Positions 1-7,173 of a stretch of DNA of 12,571 nt are shown in pieces. The notes under the pieces were generated by a model. That model was not told where the DNA came from and did no database searches. It saw nothing but the letters and a program-made list of their open reading frames with translations. Both the position numbers and the translations under genes were made by a program. Origin of the DNA: Bacillota bacterium (lineage in GTDB: Bacteria > Bacillota > Negativicutes > Sporomusales > Sporomusaceae); contig JAEWGR010000075.1 in assembly GCA_023388195.1 (NCBI GenBank), forward strand, positions 1-12,571, given 5' to 3'. How positions within the stretch are numbered: the first letter of the stretch is position 1; each line of letters starts with the position of its first letter.

Positions 1-1083
1 AACCAGGATATAGCGGTTACCTGCTCGGCCTGTGAGCAATACAAGCAGACCCTTGTTGCTCTCGATGCTGACCTTGCCCGCCTGCAGGCAGAAGAAAGCC
101 AGCTTCAGGCTGAGATTGGACAAGCGCAAACCGAGCTTGTTTCTTTGGCAGGGCGCAAAGAAACCCTGCAGGCGGCCAAAGGCCGGCTAACGGAAGTACG
201 GCAGGTTCATTATGCCGCAAAACTGGAATTACTCGTAAATAGCCAGCGATTGGACAAAGAAACAAAAGAGTTGCGCCGGCAAAGCAACGATTTGCAGGCC
301 CGCCTGCATGAAATAGAACTGCTTATAACCAAATACAGCTATGAAGTAGCTAAATGCAATGAGCAGATTACCGGACAAATGGCCTTAACGCTGGCGGCAG
401 CCAGGGATTTGAAGAAATCTGAGTCTATTGAGCAATTATTGCAAATGATAACTCATATTGAAAGTCAAATTATTGAGCTCGGACCGATTAATCCGGCAGC
501 TATTGATGAACACCGGCGGGTTCTGGAACGGTATACTTTCTTGCAAGAGCAGTCGCATGATTTACTGCAGGCCAAGGAATATTTGACATCAGTCCTTAAG
601 GATATTGATTCTACTATGTCGCGCCAGTTTAACACCGCTTTTAAAGCAATAAGCCAATATTTCGGCGAGGTTTTCACCCGTTTGTTTGGTGGCGGCCGGG
701 CCGAGCTTGTTTTGCTGGAGCCAGGCAATATCCTGGAAACTGGCATTGATATTATTGTGCAGCCGCCGGGCAAGAAATTGCAGAATCTGGCCCTGTTATC
801 AGGCGGCGAAAGGGCGCTTACCGTAATTGCCCTGCTATTTGCCATATTAACATACAGGCCGGCTCCGTTTTGTGTAGTGGACGAAATCGACGCCGCGCTT
901 GATGAAGCCAATGTGCAGCGTTTTAGTGAATTTTTGCAGGATTACGCGCAAAGCACCCAGTTTATTGTCGTGACTCACCGTAAGGGTACGATGGAAGCCG
1001 CCGGTGTCCTCCATGGTGTTACCATGGAGGAGTCGGGAATATCCCGGCTGATTTCAGTGAAGTTTATGGATAAAGCCGGGTAA
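1..1083 (+). CDS. smc: Chromosome segregation ATPase SMC, C-terminal 360 residues (5' end outside window)
   Basis: The frame is open from base 1, so the gene enters from the left; the first in-frame ATG (145) is internal. About 180 residues of charged, Leu/Glu/Gln-rich coiled coil (the return arm of the SMC rod) lead into the C-terminal half of the ABC-type head. The head carries the signature motif LSGGE (window residues 266-270), Walker B FCVVDEIDAALDEAN (about 290-304) with its D-loop, and the switch-histidine segment VVTHRKG. The N-terminal Walker A half and the hinge are not in view. Bacterial SMC dimerises, binds ScpA/ScpB and compacts newly replicated chromosome arms. The gene ends in TAA directly before the ftsY ribosome binding site, consistent with an smc-ftsY operon as in many Firmicutes. 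A 10-bp perfect inverted repeat (1007-1031) lies in its last codons. Identity is near certain. Confidence 0.97.
   Translation, partial: NQDIAVTCSACEQYKQTLVALDADLARLQAEESQLQAEIGQAQTELVSLAGRKETLQAAKGRLTEVRQVHYAAKLELLVNSQRLDKETKELRRQSNDLQARLHEIELLITKYSYEVAKCNEQITGQMALTLAAARDLKKSESIEQLLQMITHIESQIIELGPINPAAIDEHRRVLERYTFLQEQSHDLLQAKEYLTSVLKDIDSTMSRQFNTAFKAISQYFGEVFTRLFGGGRAELVLLEPGNILETGIDIIVQPPGKKLQNLALLSGGERALTVIALLFAILTYRPAPFCVVDEIDAALDEANVQRFSEFLQDYAQSTQFIVVTHRKGTMEAAGVLHGVTMEESGISRLISVKFMDKAG
1007..1031. repeat. Perfect 10-bp inverted repeat inside the 3' end of smc
   Basis: TCCTCCATGG (1007-1016) and CCATGGAGGA (1022-1031) are exact reverse complements separated by the 5-nt loop TGTTA. It lies about 50 nt before the smc stop and is not followed by a T-run, so it is not an intrinsic terminator. 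It encodes the conserved SMC tail (VLHGVTMEE), so protein constraint explains part of the symmetry. Confidence 0.6.
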
Positions 1084-1115
1084 TAAATAAAAGGAATTGT
1101 TTGGAGGACTACATG

Positions 1116-2033
1116 ATGGGTTTTTTTGATAAATTAAAGGCAGGCCTGGAAAAAACCAGAAAAAGTTTTACTGAGAAAATCGAGCAGTTGGTAATTGGTT
1201 ATGCCACTATCGATGATGAATTTCTTGATGATGTTGAGGCCGTATTGCTGTCAGCTGATGTGGGTGTGCCTACTACTGCCAGGCTGATGACAGAAATTCG
1301 CAATGGTATTAAGAATAAAGAGATCAATTCTCCTGATGATTTAAAGCCCTTCCTAAAAACAAAAATCAGTGCGATGCTGCTGAGCAAAGCGGTAGATGAA
1401 CCGATTGCTCATCAGCCGCCGGTGGTGATGCTGATTGTTGGTGTAAACGGTGTGGGCAAAACCACTACTATTGGTAAATTAGCCAGCTATTACCGGGAAG
1501 AGGGTAAAAAGGTGCTTATTGCCGCTGCCGATACCTTCCGGGCGGCGGCTATCGACCAGCTTGAGATCTGGGGGCAGCGTACCGGTGCGGAAGTGGTTAA
1601 ACATGCGGAGGGATCAGATCCTGCGGCTGTGGCTTTTGATGCGGTCCAGGCCGGGAAAGCCCGGAAAGCGGATATCATTATTATCGATACTGCCGGCCGC
1701 CTGCATACTAAATCAAACCTGATGGAAGAGTTAAAAAAGATAAACAGGGTCATTGCTAAAGAGATCCCTGAGGCACCACATGAAACCTTATTAATACTTG
1801 ACGCTACCACCGGGCAAAATGCGATTAACCAGGCCAAACTGTTTGGTGATGCGGTGACGTTATCCGGGGTAGTACTTACCAAACTGGACGGAACGGCCAA
1901 AGGCGGAGTTGTTATTGCTATTAACAATGAACTTAGTTTGCCTGTTAAATGGGTAGGGGTGGGGGAAGGCGTAAATGATCTCCGCCCATTTGCTGCAGCT
2001 GACTTTGCGAATGCCTTATTTGCCGACAAGTAA
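1116..2033 (+). CDS. ftsY: Signal recognition particle receptor FtsY
   Basis: This is the SRP-type GTPase that docks the SRP-ribosome-nascent chain complex at the membrane and hands it to SecYEG. The N domain spans about residues 1-95. The G domain shows G1 GVNGVGKT (109-116), the insertion-box motif DTFRAAA (139-145), G3 DTAGR (191-195), G4 TKLD (255-258) and the closing GVGE (281-284). At about 305 aa it is a short FtsY, without the long acidic A domain of Escherichia coli, as is usual in Firmicutes. The start was chosen from GGAGG at 1103-1107. ATG 1116 lies 8 nt downstream and gives the typical MGFFDKLK start; ATG 1113 is also possible. A TTG at 1101 sits on the SD itself and is rejected. 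It is 32 nt after smc and upstream of ylxM-ffh, which encode its SRP partners. Confidence 0.96.
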   Translation: MGFFDKLKAGLEKTRKSFTEKIEQLVIGYATIDDEFLDDVEAVLLSADVGVPTTARLMTEIRNGIKNKEINSPDDLKPFLKTKISAMLLSKAVDEPIAHQPPVVMLIVGVNGVGKTTTIGKLASYYREEGKKVLIAAADTFRAAAIDQLEIWGQRTGAEVVKHAEGSDPAAVAFDAVQAGKARKADIIIIDTAGRLHTKSNLMEELKKINRVIAKEIPEAPHETLLILDATTGQNAINQAKLFGDAVTLSGVVLTKLDGTAKGGVVIAINNELSLPVKWVGVGEGVNDLRPFAAADFANALFADK

Positions 2034-2039
2034 TTTTAC

Positions 2040-2068
2040 TTGACATGCCGTGTTGTTTTAGCTATAAT
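2040..2068 (+). promoter_or_regulatory. Consensus sigma-A promoter for ylxM-ffh
   Basis: A perfect -35 TTGACA (2040-2045) and a perfect -10 TATAAT (2063-2068) are separated by exactly 17 nt. It starts 6 nt after the ftsY stop and would initiate near 2075, giving a leader of about 40 nt before ylxM. It probably boosts SRP synthesis independently of smc-ftsY readthrough. Confidence 0.88.
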
Positions 2069-2113
2069 CAGTGATGTAAAGGAATTTACCTTGTCACTTA
2101 AGCAGGTGGATGT

Positions 2114-2482
2114 ATGGATCGCATGTTAAATAAAGTGCTGCGAGTGGGGCAGCTTTACGACTTTTATAACGCGCTGTTAACCGATAAACAGCGGGACTGC
2201 CTCAATATGCATTATCTGCAGGACCTGTCGCTGGCTGAAATAGCTGATGAGTTCGGTGTATCCCGCCAGGCTGTGCATGACATCCTGCGGCGAGCTGAAC
2301 AAACGTTAGAAGAATATGAAAAAAAACTTGGACTAGCTGCCCGTTATTATGATGAGCGCCGGCTGATTGCTGCGGTTGTCAGCAGCTTGGAGCAGTTACC
2401 GCCTACAATACAGAATCTGCCTGAATTGAGTCAGGCTCTGAGGCAATTAAACTCATTGCTAGAAGACACCCGGGAGGTGTGA
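2114..2482 (+). CDS. ylxM: YlxM/p13-like sigma-r4-type HTH protein, SRP accessory regulator
   Basis: This 122-aa protein has a helix-turn-helix like sigma-70 region 4 at about residues 22-72: the lead helix LTDKQRDCLNMHYLQDLSL, then AEIADEFGVSRQAVHDILRR. A charged, probably helical tail follows. That layout and length match the UPF0122 (YlxM/p13) family. In streptococci YlxM is known to bind SRP and modulate Ffh-FtsY GTPase activity, so the HTH fold may contact RNA or protein rather than act as a sigma factor. The start ATG has AGGTGG at 2104-2109. It ends 7 nt before ffh, and the ffh SD lies within its final codons, so the two are translationally linked and share the consensus promoter at 2040. 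The family call is strong; the molecular role in this organism is inferred. Confidence 0.92.
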   Translation: MDRMLNKVLRVGQLYDFYNALLTDKQRDCLNMHYLQDLSLAEIADEFGVSRQAVHDILRRAEQTLEEYEKKLGLAARYYDERRLIAAVVSSLEQLPPTIQNLPELSQALRQLNSLLEDTREV

Positions 2483-2489
2483 CATAACT

Positions 2490-3830
2490 ATGGTCTTTGA
2501 AAGCTTGGCCGATAAGCTGCAGCAAACTTTTAAAAAGCTGCGGGGCAGAGGCAAATTGTCGGAAACAGATGTTACCGATGCCCTCAAAGAGGTACGGATG
2601 GCCCTCTTGGAGGCTGATGTCAACTTTAAAGTAGTAAAAGATTTAGTAGCCAAGATTAAGGAACGGGCGATTGGGCAAGAGGTGCTTGAAAGCCTGACGC
2701 CTGCCCAGCATGTCATAAAGATTGTCAATGAAGAACTCACCAGTCTGATGGGCGGGACCCAAAGCCGTATAGCCATTGCTTCCCGGCCGCCAACCGTTAT
2801 TATGCTGGTCGGTTTGCAGGGGGCAGGCAAGACCACAACCGCCGGTAAGCTGGCCCACCTTTTAAAACGCCAGGGCAAACGGCCGCTCATGGTAGCCGCC
2901 GATATTTATCGCCCGGCCGCCATAAAGCAGTTGGAGGTTTTAGGCGAGCAGCTTGAAATTCCGGTGTTTACAATGGGGCAGGAGAATCCGGTTAATATTG
3001 CTAAAAAAGCGGTTGACCAAGCCCTGATGATGGCCCGGGATATCGTGATTATCGATACTGCCGGCCGGCTGCATATTAATGAAGAGCTGATGAATGAGCT
3101 CAAGTCGATCAAACAGACGGTTAAACCTCACGAAATTCTGTTGGTGGTTGACGCTATGACCGGTCAGGACGCAGTAAATGTTGCCGAGTCGTTTAATAAT
3201 GAACTTGGACTTGACGGTGTCATTCTGACTAAGCTTGACGGGGATGCCCGTGGTGGCGCTGCTCTGTCGATCAAGGCCGTTACCGGTCAGCCAATCAAGT
3301 TTGCTGGTATGGGCGAAAAACTCGATGCCCTGGAACCCTTTCATCCGGACCGTATGGCTTCGCGTATTCTGGGTATGGGTGATGTACTTAGTTTTATTGA
3401 AAAAGCTGAGTCGGCCATAAATCTGGAAAAAGCCCAGGAAATGCAGAAGAAACTGCGCAAAGAAGAGTTTACTCTGGATGATTTCCTGGAGCAGATTGAA
3501 CAGGTACGCAAATTGGGGCCTCTTGATCAGATTCTCGGTATGATTCCCGGCATGGGTAAGCTGAAGCAGCTGCAGGGGATGGATATTGATGATAAAGAAG
3601 TCAAGCATATTATTGCGATTATCCGGTCTATGACGGCGCGGGAGCGGCGGGACCCGGCCATTATTAATGGCAGCCGGCGTAAGCGTATTGCCCTTGGCAG
3701 CGGTACCCGCGTTCAGGATGTTAACCGATTGCTCAAGCAATTTGGTGAGGCCAAAAAGATGATGAAACGCCTCCAGGAAATGCAGAAAAGCGGCAAAAAG
3801 CCAAGCTTCAAGCTTCCGTTTATGCGGTAA
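2490..3830 (+). CDS. ffh: Signal recognition particle protein Ffh (SRP54)
   Basis: This is a complete 446-aa SRP54 GTPase, which with the 4.5S/6S RNA binds hydrophobic signal sequences co-translationally. The N domain is about 1-90. The G domain has G1 GLQGAGKT (108-115), DIYRPAA (138-144), G3 DTAGR (189-193), G4 TKLDG (247-251) and ARGGAALS. The methionine-rich M domain runs from about 310 to 446. It includes the finger loop around GMIPGMGKLKQLQGM (350-364), the RNA-binding segment SRRKRIALGSGT (395-406), and a Met/Lys-rich tail (KKMMKRLQEMQKSGKK). The SD is GGGAGGTG (2472-2479). FtsY (its receptor), YlxM (its modulator) and rpsP flank it, the standard Firmicute arrangement. A 299-aa open frame on the opposite strand is only an antisense shadow. 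Confidence 0.98.
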   Translation: MVFESLADKLQQTFKKLRGRGKLSETDVTDALKEVRMALLEADVNFKVVKDLVAKIKERAIGQEVLESLTPAQHVIKIVNEELTSLMGGTQSRIAIASRPPTVIMLVGLQGAGKTTTAGKLAHLLKRQGKRPLMVAADIYRPAAIKQLEVLGEQLEIPVFTMGQENPVNIAKKAVDQALMMARDIVIIDTAGRLHINEELMNELKSIKQTVKPHEILLVVDAMTGQDAVNVAESFNNELGLDGVILTKLDGDARGGAALSIKAVTGQPIKFAGMGEKLDALEPFHPDRMASRILGMGDVLSFIEKAESAINLEKAQEMQKKLRKEEFTLDDFLEQIEQVRKLGPLDQILGMIPGMGKLKQLQGMDIDDKEVKHIIAIIRSMTARERRDPAIINGSRRKRIALGSGTRVQDVNRLLKQFGEAKKMMKRLQEMQKSGKKPSFKLPFMR

Positions 3831-3880
3831 GTTCGTCATATATATAATTGGGATATTTGGAAAAGGAGGTGACTATAATA

Positions 3881-4162
3881 ATGGCAGTTAAAATCCGTTT
3901 AAAACGCATGGGCGCTAAAAAACGTCCTTTCTATCGTATAGTAGTAGCTGATTCCCGTTCACCGCGGGATGGCCGCTTTATTGAGAATCTGGGACATTAC
4001 GATTCCACAACCGAACCGGCTGTAATCAAGATTGACGAAGAGAAAGCTCTGGAATGGTTGCAAAAAGGTGCTCAACCTACTGATACTGTTAAAAACCTGT
4101 TCAGCAAAGCCGGTGTCCTGAAAAAATGGGATGAAGTAAAACGCACTAAGAAAGAAGCGTAA
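3881..4162 (+). CDS. rpsP: 30S ribosomal protein S16 (bS16)
   Basis: This 93-aa protein begins MAVKIRLKRMGAKKRPFYRI and contains VVADSRSPRDGRFIENLGHY, diagnostic of bS16, an early-binding 30S assembly protein at the 5' domain of 16S rRNA. The start is fixed by a complete ten-base anti-SD match, AAGGAGGTGA (3863-3872), 8 nt upstream of ATG 3881. A longer frame from TTG 3848 would place the SD inside the coding region and is rejected. A TATAAT at 3843-3848 could be a -10 with a poor -35 (TTTATG, 3819-3824), so extra transcription on top of ffh readthrough is possible but weakly supported. The lysine-rich C-terminus is normal. Confidence 0.98.
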   Translation: MAVKIRLKRMGAKKRPFYRIVVADSRSPRDGRFIENLGHYDSTTEPAVIKIDEEKALEWLQKGAQPTDTVKNLFSKAGVLKKWDEVKRTKKEA

Positions 4163-4183
4163 GAAACGAGGCGTGATAACTAC

Positions 4184-4411
4184 ATGAAGGAATTAGTCGA
4201 AGTTATCGCCAAAGCATTAGTGAAAAACCCGGAACAAGTCAATGTAAATGAGACAACCGATAATTCGGGCACAGTCTATGAACTGCATGTGGCCCCGGAA
4301 GATATGGGGAAGATAATTGGCAAACAAGGCCGCATCGCCAAAGCCATTCGCACTGTAGTTAAAGCTGCCGCCACCCGGGAAAACAAACGAGTAATGGTGG
4401 AAATATTATAA
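4184..4411 (+). CDS. khpA: KH-domain RNA-binding protein KhpA (YlqC family)
   Basis: This is a 75-aa single type II KH domain. The GxxG loop is G46-K-Q-G49 within MGKIIGKQGRIAKAIR, preceded by the beta strand YELHVAPED. It ends VMVEIL, as usual in the YlqC/KhpA (UPF0109) family. KhpA commonly pairs with KhpB (Jag/EloR) and binds RNAs that affect cell division and cell-wall synthesis; the partner gene is not in the window. It lies 21 nt after rpsP and 36 nt before ylqD, in the conserved rpsP-ylqC-ylqD-rimM-trmD order. The SD (GAGGCGTGAT, 4169-4178) is less canonical than that of rpsP. Confidence 0.94.
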   Translation: MKELVEVIAKALVKNPEQVNVNETTDNSGTVYELHVAPEDMGKIIGKQGRIAKAIRTVVKAAATRENKRVMVEIL

Positions 4412-4447
4412 ATAAGCTATTAATCTGAACCAAAGGGGTGGAATTAA

Positions 4448-4864
4448 ATGGCAGGCATTGAAAGCTTGACAATCAAGTGTCCGGTGACCATTAAGGCTAA
4501 AGTAACAGAAGACCTCAAAGCGCATCTGGCAGCCGAGATTCAGGAAGCTATAAAAAAAGCCGATGTGGAACTCCAGCAAATTGAGTTTCATGCCAAGCGG
4601 ATGATGACCGAACAGGCGAAACAAGACGCCCAAGGGCTTGTTGGCCTGCGGCAGCAGATTGATGCCGAACGGCAAAAACGCTTTGAATTTAAAAATCATA
4701 TGTTGGAAAAACTAAAAGAGACAGCGCAACTGGAAATTGGTGCGGAAATCGTTCAGGGGACTATGGATCGTGTTGTTGCCGTAAGTATCGGTGATGACCT
4801 GCATAAACTGATGGCGACCGAAATTTTGCTGGAAGATGGCAAAGTTATTGCTTTCCGTAGCTAA
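4448..4864 (+). CDS. ylqD: YlqD family protein (function unknown)
   Basis: This 138-aa protein matches YlqD by position between khpA and rimM and by layout. A short N-terminal strand region (SLTIKCPVTIKAKVTE) is followed by a long Glu/Gln/Lys-rich helix, probably a coiled coil, at about residues 22-95, and then a small C-terminal beta region (DRVVAVSIGDDLHKL ... ILLEDGKVIAF). No catalytic motif, signal peptide or membrane segment is seen. The family is always near ribosome-maturation genes, so a ribosome-linked role is plausible but unproven. SD AAGGGGTGG is at 4433-4441. Its stop is separated by a single base from the rimM ATG, suggesting translational coupling. Confidence 0.85.
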   Translation: MAGIESLTIKCPVTIKAKVTEDLKAHLAAEIQEAIKKADVELQQIEFHAKRMMTEQAKQDAQGLVGLRQQIDAERQKRFEFKNHMLEKLKETAQLEIGAEIVQGTMDRVVAVSIGDDLHKLMATEILLEDGKVIAFRS

Positions 4865-4865
4865 T

Positions 4866-5369
4866 ATGTCTGAGATTGAGCTGATCACTATCGGTAAGAT
4901 TGTTGCCCCGCACGGTGTGCGGGGTGATGTTCGTATATTCCCGCTTACTGATTTCCCTGACCGTTTCCAGGATTTGAAGCAAGTGTACATCGAAAATATG
5001 GGGCAAATGCAACTGGAATCTGCCCGGCCGCATAAAAAGTTTATCTTGCTTAAGTTTGCCGGCATTAACACTATGGATGAGGCCGGTAGCCTGAGCGGCA
5101 AGCTGATACAAATCGGGCGGGAGGATTTGGTTCAATTGCCGGCAGGCCAATATTATATTTTTGATATTATTGGTCTTACCGTGTTCAATGAAGACGGAGA
5201 ACTTCTGGGGCTTGTAACCGATGTGCTGCAGCCTGGCAGCAATGACGTTTATGTTGTTGAAACACCGGACAAGCAGGAACTGCTGGTGCCTGCAATTAAA
5301 GAGGTAGTCAGGCAGATCGATATTGCCGGTAAGAAAATGCTGGTAAAACTTCAGGAAGAAATGGATTAA
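4866..5369 (+). CDS. rimM: 16S rRNA-processing/30S maturation factor RimM
   Basis: This 167-aa protein has the two RimM domains. The N-terminal beta barrel (1-85) starts with ITIGKIVAPHGVRGDVRI, and the C-terminal PRC-barrel (about 92-167) contains YYIFDIIGLTV, the loop GSNDVYVV and the signature VPAIKEVVRQIDI. RimM binds S19 and assists 3' major-domain folding of the 30S head. ATG 4866 gives the family-typical start MSEIELITIGKIV. It follows the ylqD stop by one base and has no clear SD of its own, so reinitiation or coupling is likely. An in-frame ATG at 4836 would overlap ylqD by 29 nt and adds ten residues foreign to the family. It is followed 8 nt later by trmD, its common operon partner. 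Confidence 0.96.
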   Translation: MSEIELITIGKIVAPHGVRGDVRIFPLTDFPDRFQDLKQVYIENMGQMQLESARPHKKFILLKFAGINTMDEAGSLSGKLIQIGREDLVQLPAGQYYIFDIIGLTVFNEDGELLGLVTDVLQPGSNDVYVVETPDKQELLVPAIKEVVRQIDIAGKKMLVKLQEEMD

Positions 5370-5377
5370 GAGGCGTT

Positions 5378-6112
5378 ATGCGTATTGACTTTATTTCGTT
5401 ATTTCCCGAGATGTTTACCGGGCCGCTCGGTCACAGTATGTTAAAGCGGGCTCAGGCCGGCGGGCTTATTTCTGTACAGGTGACTAACCCCCGGGATTTT
5501 ACTTACGATAAACATCGTATTGTTGATGATACCCCCTTTGGGGGGGGCTCGGGTATGGTCATGAAGCCTGAGCCAATATTTCGCGCGGTGGAAAGTGTAG
5601 TACATGCAAATAATACGTTAAATAAACGGGTCATATTAATGTGTCCCGGCGGTCAGGTTTTTGATCAGGCCAAAGCCCGGGAACTTGCCTGTTATGAACA
5701 GCTTATTCTTGTCTGTGGTCATTATGAGGGCATTGATGCCCGGGTCCGTCAGCATGTGGTTGATGAAGCCATCTCGATTGGTGATTATGTGCTGACAGGC
5801 GGTGAACTTCCGGCCATGGTGATTACTGATGCGGTAGCCCGGATGCTACCGGGGGTGCTTGGTGCCGATGATGGTGCTCAGCAAGATTCGTTTTATAACG
5901 GCCTGCTGGAATATCCTCAATATACACGCCCGCGCGAGTTTAATGGCTGGGAGGTGCCGGAGGTGTTGCTTTCAGGCGATCATGCCAAAATTGAAACCTG
6001 GCGTCGTAAGGAATCGCTGCGAGCTACGCTGGAACGGCGTCCGGATTTGTTGGCTAATTTAGAATTAAGTCCGCTTGATCATAAGCTTTTGCAGGAAATA
6101 AGATCTGAATAG
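5378..6112 (+). CDS. trmD: tRNA (guanine-37-N1)-methyltransferase TrmD
   Basis: This complete 244-aa SPOUT methyltransferase makes m1G37 in tRNAs reading CNN codons, preventing +1 frameshifting. Visible motifs are DDTPFGGGSGMVMKPEP (50-66), GHYEGID (114-120), and the trefoil-knot cofactor loop SIGDYVLTGGELPAMVITDA (133-152). R155 (ARMLPG) and D170 (QQDSF) match the catalytic Arg and Asp of the family. The LLEYPQYTRP motif leads to a helical C-terminal domain. It starts 8 nt after rimM with a modest SD (AAGAGGC, 5367-5373). A run of eight G (5540-5547) encodes part of the conserved GGGSG loop and sits in a CCCCC-TTT-GGGGG hairpin. The frame is intact as given. Confidence 0.98.
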   Translation: MRIDFISLFPEMFTGPLGHSMLKRAQAGGLISVQVTNPRDFTYDKHRIVDDTPFGGGSGMVMKPEPIFRAVESVVHANNTLNKRVILMCPGGQVFDQAKARELACYEQLILVCGHYEGIDARVRQHVVDEAISIGDYVLTGGELPAMVITDAVARMLPGVLGADDGAQQDSFYNGLLEYPQYTRPREFNGWEVPEVLLSGDHAKIETWRRKESLRATLERRPDLLANLELSPLDHKLLQEIRSE

Positions 6113-6126
6113 ATCGGAGGCTGAAT

Positions 6127-6705
6127 ATGGCGGCGCCTGTATATTTAGGTTTAGTGCATTATCCTATTTATAATAAAAATAATGAGATAATTACGACTGC
6201 GATTACTAATTTTGATATTCATGACATTGCCCGTACTGCCCGGACCTATGACCTGCTGAAATATTTCGTGATCCATCCGCTTGATAGTCAGAAAGCGTTA
6301 GCTGAAGAAATTATCAACTATTGGCAGGATGGTTATGGCGGGCAGTATAATCCTGACCGTAAAGAGGCATTGAGCATAGTGGAAGTGATTCCCGATATTG
6401 CGGCGGCAGTCGAGTATATTACGGCCAGGGATGGTGCCAAGCCAGTGATTGTGACTACCGATGCCCGTAAGTATGCTAATACGGTTTCCTATGGACGGCT
6501 GCGCCGGGAAATAACCGATACCGGCAGACCGTGCCTGCTTTTGTTTGGTACTGGCTGGGGCATGGAGAATTCAGTAATGGAGCAGTTTGATTATATACTG
6601 GAACCTATTTATGGACCGGGAAGTTATAATCATTTGCCTGTACGCGCAGCGGTCGCCATCATTCTTGATCGCCTGCTCGGTGAAAACTGGTGGAAAAATG
6701 ATTAA
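6127..6705 (+). CDS. SPOUT-fold RNA methyltransferase (Methyltrn_RNA_4 / TM1570-like)
   Basis: This 192-aa protein matches the family of SAM-dependent RNA methyltransferases typified by Thermotoga TM1570 (Pfam Methyltrn_RNA_4). It starts APVYLGLVHYPIYNKN, continues TTAITNFDIHDIARTARTY, and has the C-terminal knot with LLLFGTGWGM (137-146) and YGPGSYNHLPVRAAVAIILD (162-181), a SPOUT SAM-binding loop and dimer helix. The RNA target is not known to me. Sitting 14 nt after trmD with SD GGAGG (6116-6120), it puts two knotted methylases in tandem, a layout I associate with Negativicutes and some other anaerobes. It appears to end the transcription unit, since rplS downstream has its own promoter. 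The family call is good; the substrate is undetermined. Confidence 0.88.
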   Translation: MAAPVYLGLVHYPIYNKNNEIITTAITNFDIHDIARTARTYDLLKYFVIHPLDSQKALAEEIINYWQDGYGGQYNPDRKEALSIVEVIPDIAAAVEYITARDGAKPVIVTTDARKYANTVSYGRLRREITDTGRPCLLLFGTGWGMENSVMEQFDYILEPIYGPGSYNHLPVRAAVAIILDRLLGENWWKND

Positions 6706-6722
6706 ATTACAAGCATTTTAGT

Positions 6723-6751
6723 TTGAGTTACCGGGTAATATGTGGTATACT
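6723..6751 (+). promoter_or_regulatory. Extended -10 sigma-A promoter for rplS
   Basis: -35 TTGAGT (6723-6728) is followed by a 17-nt spacer and -10 TATACT (6746-6751). An upstream TGG gives the extended -10 form TGnTATACT. The predicted start near 6758 yields a leader of about 60 nt before the rplS GTG. Confidence 0.75.
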
Positions 6752-6757
6752 ATCTTT

Positions 6758-6810
6758 TGTGTAATACAGGCGGTCCTCTGCACATGGTACGAACGTCTGA
6801 TATAAGGAGG
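6758..6810 (+). promoter_or_regulatory. Candidate ribosomal protein L19 (rplS) mRNA leader
   Basis: Between the promoter and the rplS SD, CAGGCG (6767-6772) can pair with CGTCTG (6794-6799), including one G-U pair. They enclose about 21 nt, and the stem ends 4 nt before AAGGAGG (6804-6810). Size, position and sequence resemble the Firmicute L19 autoregulatory leader described in Rfam, by recollection only. Pairing so near the SD would allow control of initiation. Confidence 0.5.
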
Positions 6811-6817
6811 AAATTAA

Positions 6818-7159
6818 GTGAATATTATTCAGATTTTGGAACAGGAACAACTTCGGCAGGATATCCCTTCTTTTAAGGCCGGTGACACCGTACGCGTGCA
6901 CGTAAAGGTTATTGAAGGAACCCGTGAACGTATTCAGGTTTTCGAAGGTGTGGTCATCAACCGTCAGGGTACTGGTGTGCGCGAAACCTTTACAGTAAGA
7001 CGCGTTTCCTACAACGTTGGCGTAGAACGTACCTTCCCGGTGCATTCCCCACGCATTGACAAGATTGAAGTTATGCGTCGAGGTATTGTTCGCAGAGCCA
7101 AACTTTATTATCTCCGCAACCTTACCGGTAAGGCTGCCCGTATCCGGGAAAAACGCTAA
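6818..7159 (+). CDS. rplS: 50S ribosomal protein L19 (bL19)
   Basis: This 113-aa protein contains the L19 hallmarks FKAGDTVRVHVKVIEGTRER (19-38), IQVFEGVVINRQGTG, and GVERTFPVHSPRIDKIEV. It ends RRAKLYYLRNLTGKAARIRE. bL19 sits at the 30S-50S interface near bridge B8. The start is GTG 6818, set 7 nt after a strong AAGGAGG. The gene has a dedicated promoter, a structured leader and a strong terminator, so it is a monocistronic unit separated from rimM-trmD, unlike operons where rplS is cotranscribed with them. Confidence 0.98.
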   Translation: MNIIQILEQEQLRQDIPSFKAGDTVRVHVKVIEGTRERIQVFEGVVINRQGTGVRETFTVRRVSYNVGVERTFPVHSPRIDKIEVMRRGIVRRAKLYYLRNLTGKAARIREKR

Positions 7160-7173
7160 AAGCAAGAGCGTCC

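Noticed and set aside
1101..1115. Upstream TTG start for ftsY
   Set aside because: The TTG overlaps the GGAGG ribosome binding site that serves ATG 1116 (or 1113).
2940..3839. Long (299-aa) open frame on the minus strand opposite ffh
   Set aside because: It is fully antisense to a complete, canonical Ffh; the translation has no recognisable domain and the start has no convincing SD.
3848..3880. N-terminal extension of rpsP from TTG 3848
   Set aside because: The full anti-SD match lies inside this stretch and points to ATG 3881, which gives the exact S16 N-terminus.
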